64,000 nucleotides of DNA from CAVWDI01 sp963793095 (GTDB lineage Bacteria > Chloroflexota > Anaerolineae > Anaerolineales > UBA4823). Below, one piece after another: positions 19,547 through 28,972 of the stretch; the first letter of the stretch is position 1; every line of letters starts with the position of its first letter. The notes beneath the pieces are model-generated. The model worked only from the letters and a program-made list of their open reading frames with translations, ran no database searches and was not told where the DNA came from. Made by a program: the position numbers and the translations under genes. The stretch is from the NCBI GenBank assembly GCA_963793095.1, contig CAWBYY010000011.1, positions 558,001 through 622,000 on the forward strand, written 5' to 3'.

Positions 19547-20548
19547 CTAGAATCTCCACTGCAACTTTATTCAACGAAGCCGCCGATAATTAATCGAATA
19601 TTTACGCCGCAAAATTGTGCACAAAACGGATTATATACCCGGAACGAGGAGTTTTATTCAGAGATTTTTGGTAATTAAATTCCGCCGGGATCCTTCTCAA
19701 AATGGATTTTTTCTACCCAAAGTTGAAAAACAATGAACGCATTAAAATGTTAGATTTTGACAGAAATATCAAATCGCTCCTTTCAGTTCAGTATCTTGTA
19801 ATCCAATTTTTAATTGCCCTCTATCCTGAATGCCTGCTGCAATCATGAAGATTATCCAAATGTCAGGAAACCATCCGATTAATTCTGTAAGCAGAGTAAT
19901 CCTGAAACTTGCAGGATTGAGGTTCTAATCCGCAGGCAGGTAATTCCAAGAATTTACCGCTTTCTTTTATAAGACTCAGATTTTCACCGTATTTTTGAAT
20001 CTCGCCCTGAAGCCCCCTTACTTTTGAGTATCCAACCGTCAAATCACAGCCAGAAAATGCGCCTTTATGCCAGATTTAATTATGAGGGGGGCTGTTTCAG
20101 TTCAGAAGCATAAAATTCATCTGGATATTGTGCCAGTGAGCAACCAATAGATTTGATCAACCAGCGAAAAATCAACGCAGAGCCGGAGCCGCCTCCCCGG
20201 TGTTATTGTGTGCAGTCATAAAGTCCGTGAATTGATCCCGGCATCCCATCAGAAGTCGATGTTTTGTTATCCCATAAAATCCTCTCCTTGGGAATTGGGG
20301 CTTTATGGCGATAAGTGCTGCCTTTTGCTGCATTTCCATGGCTCTGACCGACGTAGAAACTGAATCAAATAGAGTCCACCTGGCCCGGCAAGAGTCGGGA
20401 TATGCATTATTAGCAGTGCGCCTGCTATTTCAGCCAAACCCACCGTTTGCACCGTTTCAACGCCACAGCCCTCAAGATGGAACTGTTCGTGTTGGACGGG
20501 TTGGGTGTTATACCTTTCACGTCCGCCGGATCCCAGGAGCTGTTCACT
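19547..20548. other. 1-kb intergenic region
   Basis: No convincing gene. A 100-residue open frame at 20305-20607 has no recognisable domain, and its composition suggests chance. Near 20217-20275 there is short, weak similarity to the 82-bp repeats at 49084 and 63398. The promoter of the alpha-2-macroglobulin gene should lie at the left end. Confidence 0.4.
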
Positions 20549-21406
20549 TTACCGCGAGATTGGCCTGCTGCATGAAGATGGCAATTCAACCGTGGTATTG
20601 GTGTTGATGCCGGTCAATTCGATCTGCACATCAAAGTCACCTTCAAACTTGAGCGGTTCGTAAGTGCCGCTGTAGCTTCCGGAAAAAGCACGCGGATAAC
20701 CGCCCTTTGTATCGACATACAGGTCTGCGTCCTCTGCCGACCACAATGCCTCGCCAAAGGCTCTCAGTTTCGGGTCCCGGCTCTTCTGCGCAGCCGCGAG
20801 AAACGTATCTCCATTGAGCACATAGTGCTTGACAGATACGCCTTTATATGTCTTTTGACCGATAAATTCCCCGCGGGCCACATCACTGCTCGTCAACATG
20901 GTCAGCAGGCTTTGCGGACTCATCTCGTCCAGCGCAGAGGCGGCTTTGGTATCTTCGAGTTCGACGCATACCGGGAAAAAGCCATTAACAACCGCAAAGG
21001 AGCCTTCGGGCACTTTGTAGATGTCAACACTGGACGGCGAAAAAAGACCTACCAGAGACCCGCCGACCTGGGCTGCGAGTTCTCCCAGCAGACTGCCAGT
21101 CACGCTGATCTTACTTTTCCCCTGTTCGTTCGTCGTCAGCACAGCATTCAGGTCACCCTGGGCGCGCTCGTCGTTGATCAGACCGTTAACTTCAAGCTTC
21201 ACCGTCGCGTTGAGCGAGCTGAGTCCCGCGATCGGTTTGAGGGGAATAATATCTCCGGGGAGCGGGGTTGGTGTGTTTGCCGCAGCGACCACTGCCGGGA
21301 GCGAAGTTGAAAAAGCTGGTACGGCGAAGACCAATACCAGCAGCAGCACGATGGCGCCAGCAGCCCCGGCGATAGATGCAGTGAGAACCTTTTTTTTCGT
21401 TTTCAT
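20549..21406 (-). CDS. Exported LolA/LppX-like protein of unknown function
   Basis: A 285-residue protein with a basic N-terminus and one hydrophobic segment (about 10-32). A Thr/Pro linker follows, then a soluble domain rich in alternating beta-strand patterns, with motifs such as KTYKGVSVKHYVLNGD and a late YSGTYEPLKFEGDFDVQI. This pattern resembles the LolA/LppX/LprG beta-barrel-half fold that binds lipids, but no lipobox cysteine follows the hydrophobic segment, so it is probably a membrane-anchored extracytoplasmic domain. Two cysteines (about 147 and 280) could form a disulfide. It is a monocistronic minus-strand gene. The fold assignment is tentative and the ligand unknown. Confidence 0.6.
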   Translation of the reverse strand: MKTKKKVLTASIAGAAGAIVLLLVLVFAVPAFSTSLPAVVAAANTPTPLPGDIIPLKPIAGLSSLNATVKLEVNGLINDERAQGDLNAVLTTNEQGKSKISVTGSLLGELAAQVGGSLVGLFSPSSVDIYKVPEGSFAVVNGFFPVCVELEDTKAASALDEMSPQSLLTMLTSSDVARGEFIGQKTYKGVSVKHYVLNGDTFLAAAQKSRDPKLRAFGEALWSAEDADLYVDTKGGYPRAFSGSYSGTYEPLKFEGDFDVQIELTGINTNTTVELPSSCSRPISR

Positions 21407-21687
21407 GAGTTTCTGCTCCTGTTTCCTTAAATAAGTTTGGGAATAACAATCAGCGCATTGCCAGTGTAAAAGCCAGCAGCGCCCGAAGGAGGCGGGTCCA
21501 GAAAAGATAATTTATATAATTCCCGTTTTTTTACCCTTTTTTATTTTTATCAGTTATTTTAAAGTATCCAGGTTTACAATCTGTGTGAAATTATTTTCAG
21601 TCCATTACTACCAGCTTTACTTCACCTCTTTGCGTATAATTCTGCAGATGCGCCGTTATCCGGGCTTTTCGATCAAAAACCTCCGTT

Positions 21688-21729
21688 ATTTAGTAACCCC
21701 TGAAAGAAGAGCCCTCAGGGTTACTAAAT
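21688..21729. repeat. Long imperfect inverted repeat
   Basis: Arms 21688-21703 and 21715-21729 pair over 15 bp (ATTTAGTAACCC with TGA inward) with one bulged C and an 11-nt loop. There is no T run, so it is not a clear terminator. It may belong to the neighbouring IS remnant or be a transcription barrier. Confidence 0.5.
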
Positions 21730-21748
21730 TCCTCAGGATCATAAGAAT

Positions 21749-22012
21749 TGACCTGCTCCCATAATTTGTACAGGTCACAATTTTAGGCTAACTGGATTAA
21801 TTTGAGAAGAGTGGATCATGAGAATGGCTGGAGCTGGTGGTCTCTAACCAGGTGAGCTGTTTGGTCGGATCTTGTTGCAGCGAGTTCTCCATATTTTAAT
21901 TAGATTTGGTGCCTCTTTAAGTAAATAAAACATTTCTCTTCCCAAAAGTTCATATTTCATTTTGTCATTAAAGGATTCGATATATCCGTTGTCCCAGGGC
22001 ATGAATTTGTTA
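21749..22012 (-). mobile_element. IS3-family element remnant, transposase C-terminus
   Basis: The minus strand encodes the end of an rve-type transposase: PWDNGYIESFN, then KYELLGREMFYLLKEA, then IRPNSSPG, an amber stop where the family has Tyr, and RPPAPA in the same frame. These match the C-terminal signature of IS3-group transposases (the usual order is NGYxESFNxKLRDELL, then RPHSSLGYRPPAP). Just beyond lies TGACCTGCTCCCATAATTTG (21749-21768), which looks like a terminal inverted repeat. The N-terminal two thirds, orfA and the other end are missing, so the element is dead. It lies directly left of the island 1 border. Confidence 0.75.
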
Positions 22013-22349
22013 GAGGCTGCCCGACAACAAGAAATCAGCGAACAGACCTAAAAACGCTGGCGAAAAGAATAGGGGCTTGGATTCACAACCCATTCGCGGA
22101 AAAAATCAAGTATAGTTATTTGAATGAATTGGGGGCTTTTTTTTACAGGGCTGTGCTGAAAAAATAAATTATGTAAAATAGATACTAAATGATACGGTTT
22201 TTGAATCGAGCACGGTGATGGGGGTGGATTTCTGATCCTAAGAAATAATTAAGCCTTTTTGTATCATACGTTCTGACACGATAAAGTTTTCGCGAAAAGA
22301 GACATTCCGAAAATCCATTTAGTAATCCTGGTTTAGAAAAAACCCACAC

Positions 22350-22451
22350 GGGTATCAATCTGTGATATTGAATCTACAGAAACAACATGATATTCTCCCA
22401 GTTGACCACCAGGTCGTAGATCCCCACCGCGACCAGCAGCGCACCGGCGGC
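22350..22451. repeat. Left copy of the ccdA 3'-end direct repeat
   Basis: 102 bp that match 42092-42192 with two substitutions and one extra A. It includes the last 28 or so codons of ccdA (minus strand, stop near 22375) plus about 22 bp of downstream sequence. The remainder of ccdA is absent here. Same orientation as the intact gene at 42115-42789, so it is a direct repeat bounding island 1. Confidence 0.9.
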
Positions 22452-22629
22452 AACCTCTTAGTGCAATATAGAGAGAGGTTGTTTGAGTATTTGAAGGCAA
22501 CAACAAGGGTTGCTCAATCTGGGCATTCCTTGTTGGTCGTTAATTTCATATGTTGCCAGCCATCCTGTGTTTGTGTAGAATTATCCAAACAGATGGCTTC
22601 AGGTTAATTTTTTCGTGCTTAAAACCTCA

Positions 22630-22902
22630 ATGATGATGGAGGGAGGAGTGGAATACGAACTTATCGTTAAAAATGCGCGGACTCGCTCTGCACCACAAAG
22701 CCTGGTGGATATTGTAATTTCTCGAGGCAGAATTTTTCAGACCACCACCCGTTCCGCGCAGGCCCTGGGAATTTAAGATCACGAATTGAAAGAAGGCAAC
22801 CCGGCAAACCTGGTGGTTCTAAACGCAGAAAGTATATGGGAGGCGATCTGGACTCACCAGGCGCCTCTCCACGTAATAAAGGCTGGCCGCCTTACTGAAT
22901 GA
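22630..22902 (+). pseudogene. Amidohydrolase (cytosine deaminase-like) remnant with internal deletion
   Basis: In a single frame the sequence gives an amidohydrolase N-terminus (YELIVKNAR, then LVDIVISRGRI), a TAA at 22774-22776, and then the C-terminal end of the same family (ELKEGNPANLVVLNAES, then HVIKAGRLTE). About 300 residues with the metal-binding His/Asp core are gone. The terminal pattern GNPANLVVL is typical of cytosine deaminase and related cyclic amidohydrolases. This would have fitted the nitrogen-heterocycle theme of the island. It is non-functional. Confidence 0.7.
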
Positions 22903-23167
22903 GCATTCGTAATGGGAAGGTGTTGCTTTGAACATCCTGCGAAGAATTCATTCCGGAACGCCGCTTATGCAATTACTTTTGAACCTTAGTGAGCATCCAA
23001 CCTTATCATTCCTACCAGTTGGTCCCGAGAGCAAGTCCTGAAAGATCTCCCACCAGGGTAAATATGAAAATTGACTGACTTGAATACTTCCTGTACTTCC
23101 CAATAAACTATACGAGAGAAAGCAAGCGCATTCTAATCCCCACATAAGAAAAGAAGGATTACCAATA

Positions 23168-24658
23168 ATGATAAACCAGGATTCAACTATCTACTCCATG
23201 GACACAATCCACCTGGCTAATGCAATTCGTCACCGCCACGTGTCACCAGTTGATGTATTGGAGCAATTCATTAAGCGGATTGAGGAGAGGAACCCAAGAT
23301 TAAACGCATTTGTATATCTGGACTTCGAACAAGCACGTCATAATGCTAAGGCGGCTGAAACCAAAGTGATGAACGGTGATGAACTAGGGCCTCTCCACGG
23401 AATACCCACAGCCATCAAGGATTTGTTTGATTCTAAGCCTGGTTGGCCTACCACTTTCGGTGGTGTTCGTGCACTTAAAAACAATATTGTTGATTTCGCT
23501 TGCGTATTCACTGAAAGGATTGAGCAGGCTGGAGCCATCATAATTGGGAAAACCAACAGCCCAATCATGGGCTTTCGAGCCACGACTGACAATTATCTGT
23601 TTGGTCCCACCTGTAATCCCTTTGCGCTGGAGAAAAACGCCGGTGGGTCGTCGGGGGGTGCCGCTGCTGCAGTCGCAGATTTTCTTGTTCCTTTTGCTGA
23701 AGCTACCGATGCTGGAGGTTCCATCAGAATCCCTGCGTCCTGGTGCGGTATTTATGGGTATATGCCCTCATTCGGTCGCATCCCTTATGTAGCCCGTCCA
23801 AATGCTTTTGGAGGCACGAATCCATTTATATATGAAGGCTTTGTGACAAGGACTGTAGAAGATGCTGTGCTTGTATTGAACTCACTGGTCGGATTTGATG
23901 GTCGCGATCCTTTCATTTTCCCTGGTAAGCCGCATTTTTCACTCCCGGATGACCTGAGACTGTCCGGTTGGAAAATTGGATACACTCCGAATCTCGACGT
24001 ATTCCCTATTGCAGAGCCAGTTCGGAAGGTCATCGAAGAGTCGTTGACCACTTTCGAAACGTTAGGTGCCAATGTTGAACAAGTGAAATTGGGTTTAATG
24101 CGCGACCACACGGAACTTACAGAATCATGGTTTCGCATGATCATCCCACTCAGCATCATGGCTCTGGACTCATTCAAGCAGAAAAATATTGATTTACTGG
24201 CCGATCATCGTGAAGATTTCCCACCAGAATATCTTGCCTGGATTGACGAAGGGCGAAAGTTGACATTGCTTGATCATTACCGGGATCTGGAGATAAGGTC
24301 GGAAGTCTACGATTCGTTCGAAAATCTATTCAATACCTACGACTTGCTTGTGATGCCCACAGCTGGTGCTTTACCTGTTGATAACTCATCCGATGGCAAC
24401 ACGCTGGGACCAAGTGAAATAGATGGTGTCGCGGTCGACCCACTTATTGGATGGTCTCCAGCATATCTGATCAATTTCAGCGGACATCCGGCTGCTTCTT
24501 TGCCTGCAGGGCTTTCCCCTAATGGCTTGCCAGTGGGTTTGCAGCTCGTTGGGCGCAAGCATGCGGACGCTGATGTGCTCCTGGCTAGCGCTGCTTTCGA
24601 AATGGCTCGACCCTGGGTTCAATATTATGCTGATCGTGATACGATGGCTTCAAGTTGA
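23168..24658 (+). CDS. Amidase signature family amidohydrolase
   Basis: A 496-residue cytoplasmic enzyme that hydrolyses a carboxamide to acid plus ammonia. The Ser-cisSer-Lys triad is visible: Lys84 in TAIKDLF, Ser161 in GGSSGG, and nucleophile Ser185 in DAGGSIRIPA. Length is normal for the family. A ribosome site AAGGA lies upstream of the ATG. It is the only intact plus-strand gene at the left end of island 1. The substrate cannot be deduced; candidates in this context are an allophanate- or ureide-derived amide, or an N-carbamoyl compound. It lacks the C-terminal extension of allophanate hydrolase. Confidence 0.9.
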   Translation: MINQDSTIYSMDTIHLANAIRHRHVSPVDVLEQFIKRIEERNPRLNAFVYLDFEQARHNAKAAETKVMNGDELGPLHGIPTAIKDLFDSKPGWPTTFGGVRALKNNIVDFACVFTERIEQAGAIIIGKTNSPIMGFRATTDNYLFGPTCNPFALEKNAGGSSGGAAAAVADFLVPFAEATDAGGSIRIPASWCGIYGYMPSFGRIPYVARPNAFGGTNPFIYEGFVTRTVEDAVLVLNSLVGFDGRDPFIFPGKPHFSLPDDLRLSGWKIGYTPNLDVFPIAEPVRKVIEESLTTFETLGANVEQVKLGLMRDHTELTESWFRMIIPLSIMALDSFKQKNIDLLADHREDFPPEYLAWIDEGRKLTLLDHYRDLEIRSEVYDSFENLFNTYDLLVMPTAGALPVDNSSDGNTLGPSEIDGVAVDPLIGWSPAYLINFSGHPAASLPAGLSPNGLPVGLQLVGRKHADADVLLASAAFEMARPWVQYYADRDTMASS

Positions 24659-24896
24659 GCGGATTATCAAAGATCCTATTCCGGATGACTAATAAGAAAT
24701 TGAGACCTGCGGCCAAATATTGGCGAAAGATCCCTGATGCATCGTTGATCGCAGCATCTTATGTCGACATTCACCCAGAACATTCGTGTCGTTACCGATA
24801 ACCGCAAGTAGGGTATCGAGTTTGTAATTCACCTGTTGCTCTTCGACACTTTCAGCCATCGTAACATTTGCTTGCCCAACGGAACGATACTGCCTT

Positions 24897-25721
24897 CTAC
24901 GAACTAACGTGTTTACTGGATTCATACCTGGCCTGCGGGGTAGATACCTTCAGGGGAGGCTCCCCTTTGAGGGATTCTATGAGACTCCAGGCATTCTCCA
25001 CGTCCTTCTCCTGTCCAAGCAGCAGCAGTGTTACTGTTCCCTGGCCATCGCCAATTCCCCCCATCGCGACAGGGAGAACTCTAACACCTGTCAGGGTTTG
25101 GAGTGCATCGCATTCCGTGACAATCAATCCTGGTAAGGGTAGCATACCGCATGGCTTACCATGCGAGCGTTGTGGGGAGATCTTTGTTATCCCCATTTCA
25201 AGCACAATCTCATCAAGAGGGTAGGGAACCGATTTGTTCAGTGTCATTGGCACGATTAAGGTGATCCCGCGCGTGAATATATACGGGAGGTACTTGCCAT
25301 ACTCACCTCCGTTGGATAATCCCACCAGTGTCCCCGCTTTGCGGTTTGTATCCAGGATGTTGCCACTCTTGATAATCACGTCATGAGCACCCATGTTCTT
25401 GATGTACTTCGTGAGGTTTTCCTTCGGCCAATCAAGCCAGACTGCCTCCCCATCCACAAGAACCAGTTGTTTTCCCGCCTCGCCATCAGGGACCGCAAAC
25501 AGACCATGGCGACTTACAAAGCCACAGATATAGGGTGCTGAAGCGGGCAGGGGTTCCTGTAGAAGCTCTTCAGCGACATACCTCGCTGAACTGCATATGC
25601 ACAACCCGATGATCCCTCTCTTCCTGGCCTTTTGGATGATCGGCAAGGCAACAATCCCCTTCGCAATGAGCCTTTTCGATTCTTCGGAAGTAAGCGTTAC
25701 CAGTGCTCTACAGTCTGCCAT
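24897..25721 (-). CDS. Conserved-looking protein of unknown function
   Basis: A cytoplasmic protein of about 274 residues that I do not recognise. It has no signal peptide or membrane helix. The N-terminal part carries an SEESKRLIAKGIVALP stretch and a Cys-Ile-Cys-Ser segment. The middle has HDVIIKSGNILD and a Gly-rich VGLSNGGEYGKYLP, and the C-terminus a Gly-rich VLPVAMGGIGDGQGTV, which could be a nucleotide- or substrate-binding loop. A strong GAGGAGG lies 5 nt before the ATG at 25721. It is followed in the same direction as the racemase and importer genes, so it may be the last gene of that operon and act in the same pathway. It could be an enzyme or a ligand sensor. Confidence 0.7.
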   Translation of the reverse strand: MADCRALVTLTSEESKRLIAKGIVALPIIQKARKRGIIGLCICSSARYVAEELLQEPLPASAPYICGFVSRHGLFAVPDGEAGKQLVLVDGEAVWLDWPKENLTKYIKNMGAHDVIIKSGNILDTNRKAGTLVGLSNGGEYGKYLPYIFTRGITLIVPMTLNKSVPYPLDEIVLEMGITKISPQRSHGKPCGMLPLPGLIVTECDALQTLTGVRVLPVAMGGIGDGQGTVTLLLLGQEKDVENAWSLIESLKGEPPLKVSTPQARYESSKHVSS

Positions 25722-25837
25722 CAAGTCCTCCTCAAATTATGCTGCGCCTAATCCGCATTCATCTCACCCGAACTATCACCACGGAAGGAGTAAGGCAACA
25801 GAGTTCAGCCACGATGGTATATCTTAGAAAGACACAA

Positions 25838-26599
25838 TCATCGACCTGTACCATTCAGTTCATAAGGAACTGAATACAACTCGGGCAAATTAACCAGTTC
25901 TTTTCCCTCAAGTGGGGAGTAGGCCCGTCGCTTACTGGTTTGAATCCCACATCCCACAATCGCTTCCACGAGCTTGACCGCAGCGGAGACCCCATCGATC
26001 ACAGGAACACCAAGCTCACACTTCAGCCGTTTATCCAGCCCGGCCATGCCCGCACAGCCAAGGCTGATCACCTCCGCCCCATCTTCTTCGATCGCCTTGC
26101 GCGCCTCCGCTAAGATCAATTCCTCAACATTCACCCTGCCTGATCCCTCGAGAGCCAGTACAGGAGTGCCCGTGGAGCGAACCGAAGCGCACCGGCTCTC
26201 GATGCCGAATGCTTTAATGGCATCCCAAAACAATGTAATAGCTCGATCGCCGGAGCTGATCACGCTGAATGTATGTCCTACTGCGCAGGCTAGATAAAGC
26301 GAGGCTTCCATAATGCCCACAACCGGCTGGTTCAGCATTTCTCTGGCGGCACGAATTACCGGGTGATTGCTGTAACAGCCAATGACAAAACCGTCGAATT
26401 CCGATTGACGGGCGATGAGAACCTCCAGGCAAGGACCACAACTGAGCAGCTCATCATAGACGCTTTCAAGGGATCTCGGCCCTCTGGAAGGATTAAGGCA
26501 GACCACCTCCGTCCCTGGTGACTTGACCGCCTCCCCAGCCTTGTGAATTTCCCGGGTGAAGTCCTCGGAGGTATTTGGGTTCAGAATCAGTAGTCTCAT
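25838..26599 (-). CDS. Asp/Glu/hydantoin racemase family enzyme
   Basis: About 253 residues. The family uses two cysteines as acid/base pair to invert the C-alpha of amino acids or hydantoins. Both are present, in VIGCYSN (Cys75) and SLGCAGM (Cys182), with the N-terminal LLILNPNTS typical of hydantoin/allantoin racemases. Two adjacent ATGs are possible; 26599 has the better distance to AGGAG. It lies downstream of the importer genes and in the same island as a hydantoinase, which favours a 5-substituted hydantoin or allantoin as substrate over free amino acids. The exact substrate is not determined. Confidence 0.88.
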   Translation of the reverse strand: MRLLILNPNTSEDFTREIHKAGEAVKSPGTEVVCLNPSRGPRSLESVYDELLSCGPCLEVLIARQSEFDGFVIGCYSNHPVIRAAREMLNQPVVGIMEASLYLACAVGHTFSVISSGDRAITLFWDAIKAFGIESRCASVRSTGTPVLALEGSGRVNVEELILAEARKAIEEDGAEVISLGCAGMAGLDKRLKCELGVPVIDGVSAAVKLVEAIVGCGIQTSKRRAYSPLEGKELVNLPELYSVPYELNGTGR

Positions 26600-26669
26600 C
26601 ATGATCTCCTCTATTTATGGGGTTGGAAAAAGTCCTATACGGGTGGTTGAAATGAGTGGATTCTGACTG

Positions 26670-26816
26670 CTAACTCATCTCGCCGAAGATTTGCTGAAAT
26701 CCTAAAGGCTTGTAGTTGATATGGTTTTCCAGTTTTGCCGGGGCATGCAGAACCTCTTCATTCAGATGCGGACGGAGATTATCCGTATTGACCGGTAATC
26801 TTGATTGTCCTTCCAT
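26670..26816 (-). CDS. Possible 48-residue small protein
   Basis: An open frame between the importer permease and the racemase, co-directional with both. It is rich in Asn, Pro and Leu (segment RPHLNEEVLHAPAKLENHIN) and does not look like random shadow translation, but no family is recognised and the ribosome site is weak (GGGGGA about 25 nt away). It may be the preserved C-terminus of a deleted gene. Confidence 0.25.
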   Translation of the reverse strand: MEGQSRLPVNTDNLRPHLNEEVLHAPAKLENHINYKPLGFQQIFGEMS

Positions 26817-26923
26817 GGGTCCTGGCGATGTGCAATAACTCCGTTGACATCCCCCTTTCAGGCTGGAGATAGCCAACAAGATAATTGCGATAACGTCAGA
26901 GCGCCAACTCGCTCCCGCACATG

Positions 26924-27851
26924 CTAGATGTCCTCTGGATCGTACGGCGCCCCCCAGGTTTTCGGCGGCCTTGTACGCCCCACCACACCTGCAAGTGCAG
27001 CTATGGTAAGGATATAAGGCAGCATCTGCAGGAACTGGTATGGGATAGCTGAACCGGTAGTCTGCATCCTCAGTTGGGCCGCATCCGCAGCACCGAATGC
27101 CAGACACGCCAGCGCCGTCCTCAAAGGGTCCCACCCCCCCACGACCACCGCAGCGAGAACGACAAAACCACGTCCAGCGGTCATACCTCCAGATGCAAAG
27201 TACCCCACTTCACCGAGTGTCAACATAGCCCCCCCCAATGCAGCAAAGATCCCGCTAAGGATAACCGTTTTGTACTTCAATTTAAGCACTCGCAGTCCGG
27301 CTGTCGCTCCTGCTTGTGGATTATCGCCAATGGCACGAACATTCAAACCCCAATCCGTTCGATAAAGGATCCAACTGGCAATGAAGGGCAGGACCAAGGC
27401 GATCCATACACTCAATGGTTGCCGGAATAGCACGGGGCCGAGGATCGGGATATCAAAGAAGCTCTCGGGGAACAGCACCGGGAACGTTGCAACCCGCTCG
27501 GACCGGGTTTCCGAGATCATGGCGAACAGAAGATTGGTCCCACCAAGAGCAATGAGGTTCAGCATGAGGCCAGTGACAACCTGGTTGGTTTTTCGCGTTA
27601 CGGTGAAGAAGGCGAACGTTAACCCGAGCAGGCTGCCGAGGAGCAAGGTACCAATGACAGCTATGAGGACATTACCCGTAAAGAAGCTGATAGCGACCCC
27701 GGCGAGGGCGCCAAAGAGCATAATGCCCTCGATGCCGACGTTGATCACGCCTGATCGTTCGGCAAATACTTCGCCGAATAGAGACTACAATCAGTGGTGC
27801 TCCCCATCGCAAGGATGCCTGCAGCCAATCGATGATCTGGTCACCTGACAT
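26924..27851 (-). pseudogene. BMP-type nucleoside ABC importer permease (YufQ-like), one frameshift
   Basis: Reconstructed length is about 309 residues. It starts with an ATG at 27851 that overlaps the end of the preceding permease gene by 11 nt (SGDQIIDWLQASLRWGAPL), and the frame shifts near 27780 by one extra base inside the GEVFAERSG motif. It then runs to 26924 through about eight helices with the family signature NVGIEGIMLFGALAG. This is the second permease of a BMP-type (basic membrane protein) importer, a family that takes up nucleosides, purines or related ureides. It is unaltered otherwise, so the frameshift may be an assembly error. Confidence 0.85.
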
Positions 27852-28972
27852 ATTGTTTCGCCTCCGTATTCTCCTCACCTTCTTGTTCCGATTCGCTCAA
27901 TTTTTCTAGACGTTTGCGTTCGCCGTAGCCTACCGCGATCACGAAGATTACACACAGTCCTATGATTACTACTGACATAGGTGCCCCGACGCCCGTCTGA
28001 ATTGACATCGTGGCGCCGCCTGCCTTCAAAGCCGAAAAGAATAATGCACTGGGAATGACACCCAGTGGATTGCCACCTGCAAGGAGGGCCACGGCCACGC
28101 ATTCATATCCCACACCGGCTACAAATTCCTGAAACACTCGCATCTTCAATCCCATGATCTCGAATGCACCCGCCATGCCTCCCATCACCGCTCCAATCAG
28201 AAGCACATAAAGGATCTGCCGCCTGACGTTTACACCTGCATAGCGCGCCGCCTCCGGGTTTGCCCCCAGCATGCGGGTGCGAAAACCAAAGGGCGTAAAG
28301 CGAAGTACGAGATAGAAGAAAATACATGCCGCTATCCCGATAATGAAACCGGGGTGCAGGCTGGTACCCCTTATAAGGATCGGTAATTTCGCTGTTGGAG
28401 CAATTATTTTCGACATAGGAAAGAAACTACCAGGTTCCGCCAGGGGTTGAGGTTCATGCACCATCCAACTGATAAAGAACATAGCAACATAGTTCATCAT
28501 AATCGTCGTGACCACCTCGTTTACACCCCTGTATGCCCGTAAATATGCAGGCACCAGTCCCCATAATGCAGCGACCCCCATTGCCGCCAGGATCGCAAGG
28601 ATTATATGTATAATGGGCGGCACCGGAAGAGGAGCTATACCAACTGCTGCGGCACCAAGCGCCCCTGTATAGATGTACCCCTCGGATCCGATGTTCCATA
28701 CTGAAGCTTTTATGCCGATCGCAACACCCACACCACCGATCAGCGAGCGGTGAGGCACGGACCAGCACATTAGAAATCGACACTGGACTGCCAACAGCCC
28801 CAGTCAACATCGACAAATACGCATCGAGCGGATTCACGCCCGAAAGTGCAATAAACACTGCTCCAGCCAGAAGTCCTAAAAGAATGCCGATAAGCGGCCG
28901 CACACCTGACAGGGCAAGCTCTCCAATACCCGGCAAGGAAATGAATGCCGGTTTCTCTTTGGTCTTATTCAT
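27841..28972 (-). pseudogene. BMP-type nucleoside ABC importer permease (YufP-like), one frameshift
   Basis: Reconstructed length is about 377 residues. The N-terminus (28972, NKTKEKPAFISLPG) carries a first hydrophobic segment, and one extra G near 28750 shifts the frame at ASPLLIGGVG. The second frame continues through about eight helices, with the family motif KASVWNIGSEGYIYTGALG. A basic C-terminal tail ends at 27841, overlapping the next permease start. The gene starts 4 nt inside the ATPase stop, so ATPase and both permeases form one translationally coupled unit. Uptake of nucleoside, purine or ureide is inferred from the BMP family. Confidence 0.85.

Larger units (their letters stand above)
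21407..22349. other. Gene-poor junction with IS remnant
   Basis: This stretch holds an imperfect inverted repeat (21688-21729), the end of an IS and the C-terminal part of its transposase (21749-22012), then about 340 bp with nothing recognisable before the ccdA-derived repeat at 22350. It marks the left boundary of island 1. Confidence 0.55.

Noticed and set aside
20217..20275. Third copy of the island 2 repeat
   Set aside because: Only two short blocks (CATAAAGTCCGT and TTGTTATCCCA) agree, with different spacing; too weak to call.
20305..20607. 100-residue plus-strand open frame
   Set aside because: No domain, no good ribosome site, and composition like random translation; it also overlaps the end of the LolA-like gene.
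26670..27134. 154-residue minus-strand frame overlapping the permease
   Set aside because: Its first two thirds are an out-of-frame reading of the permease gene; only the last 48 codons were kept as a possible small gene.
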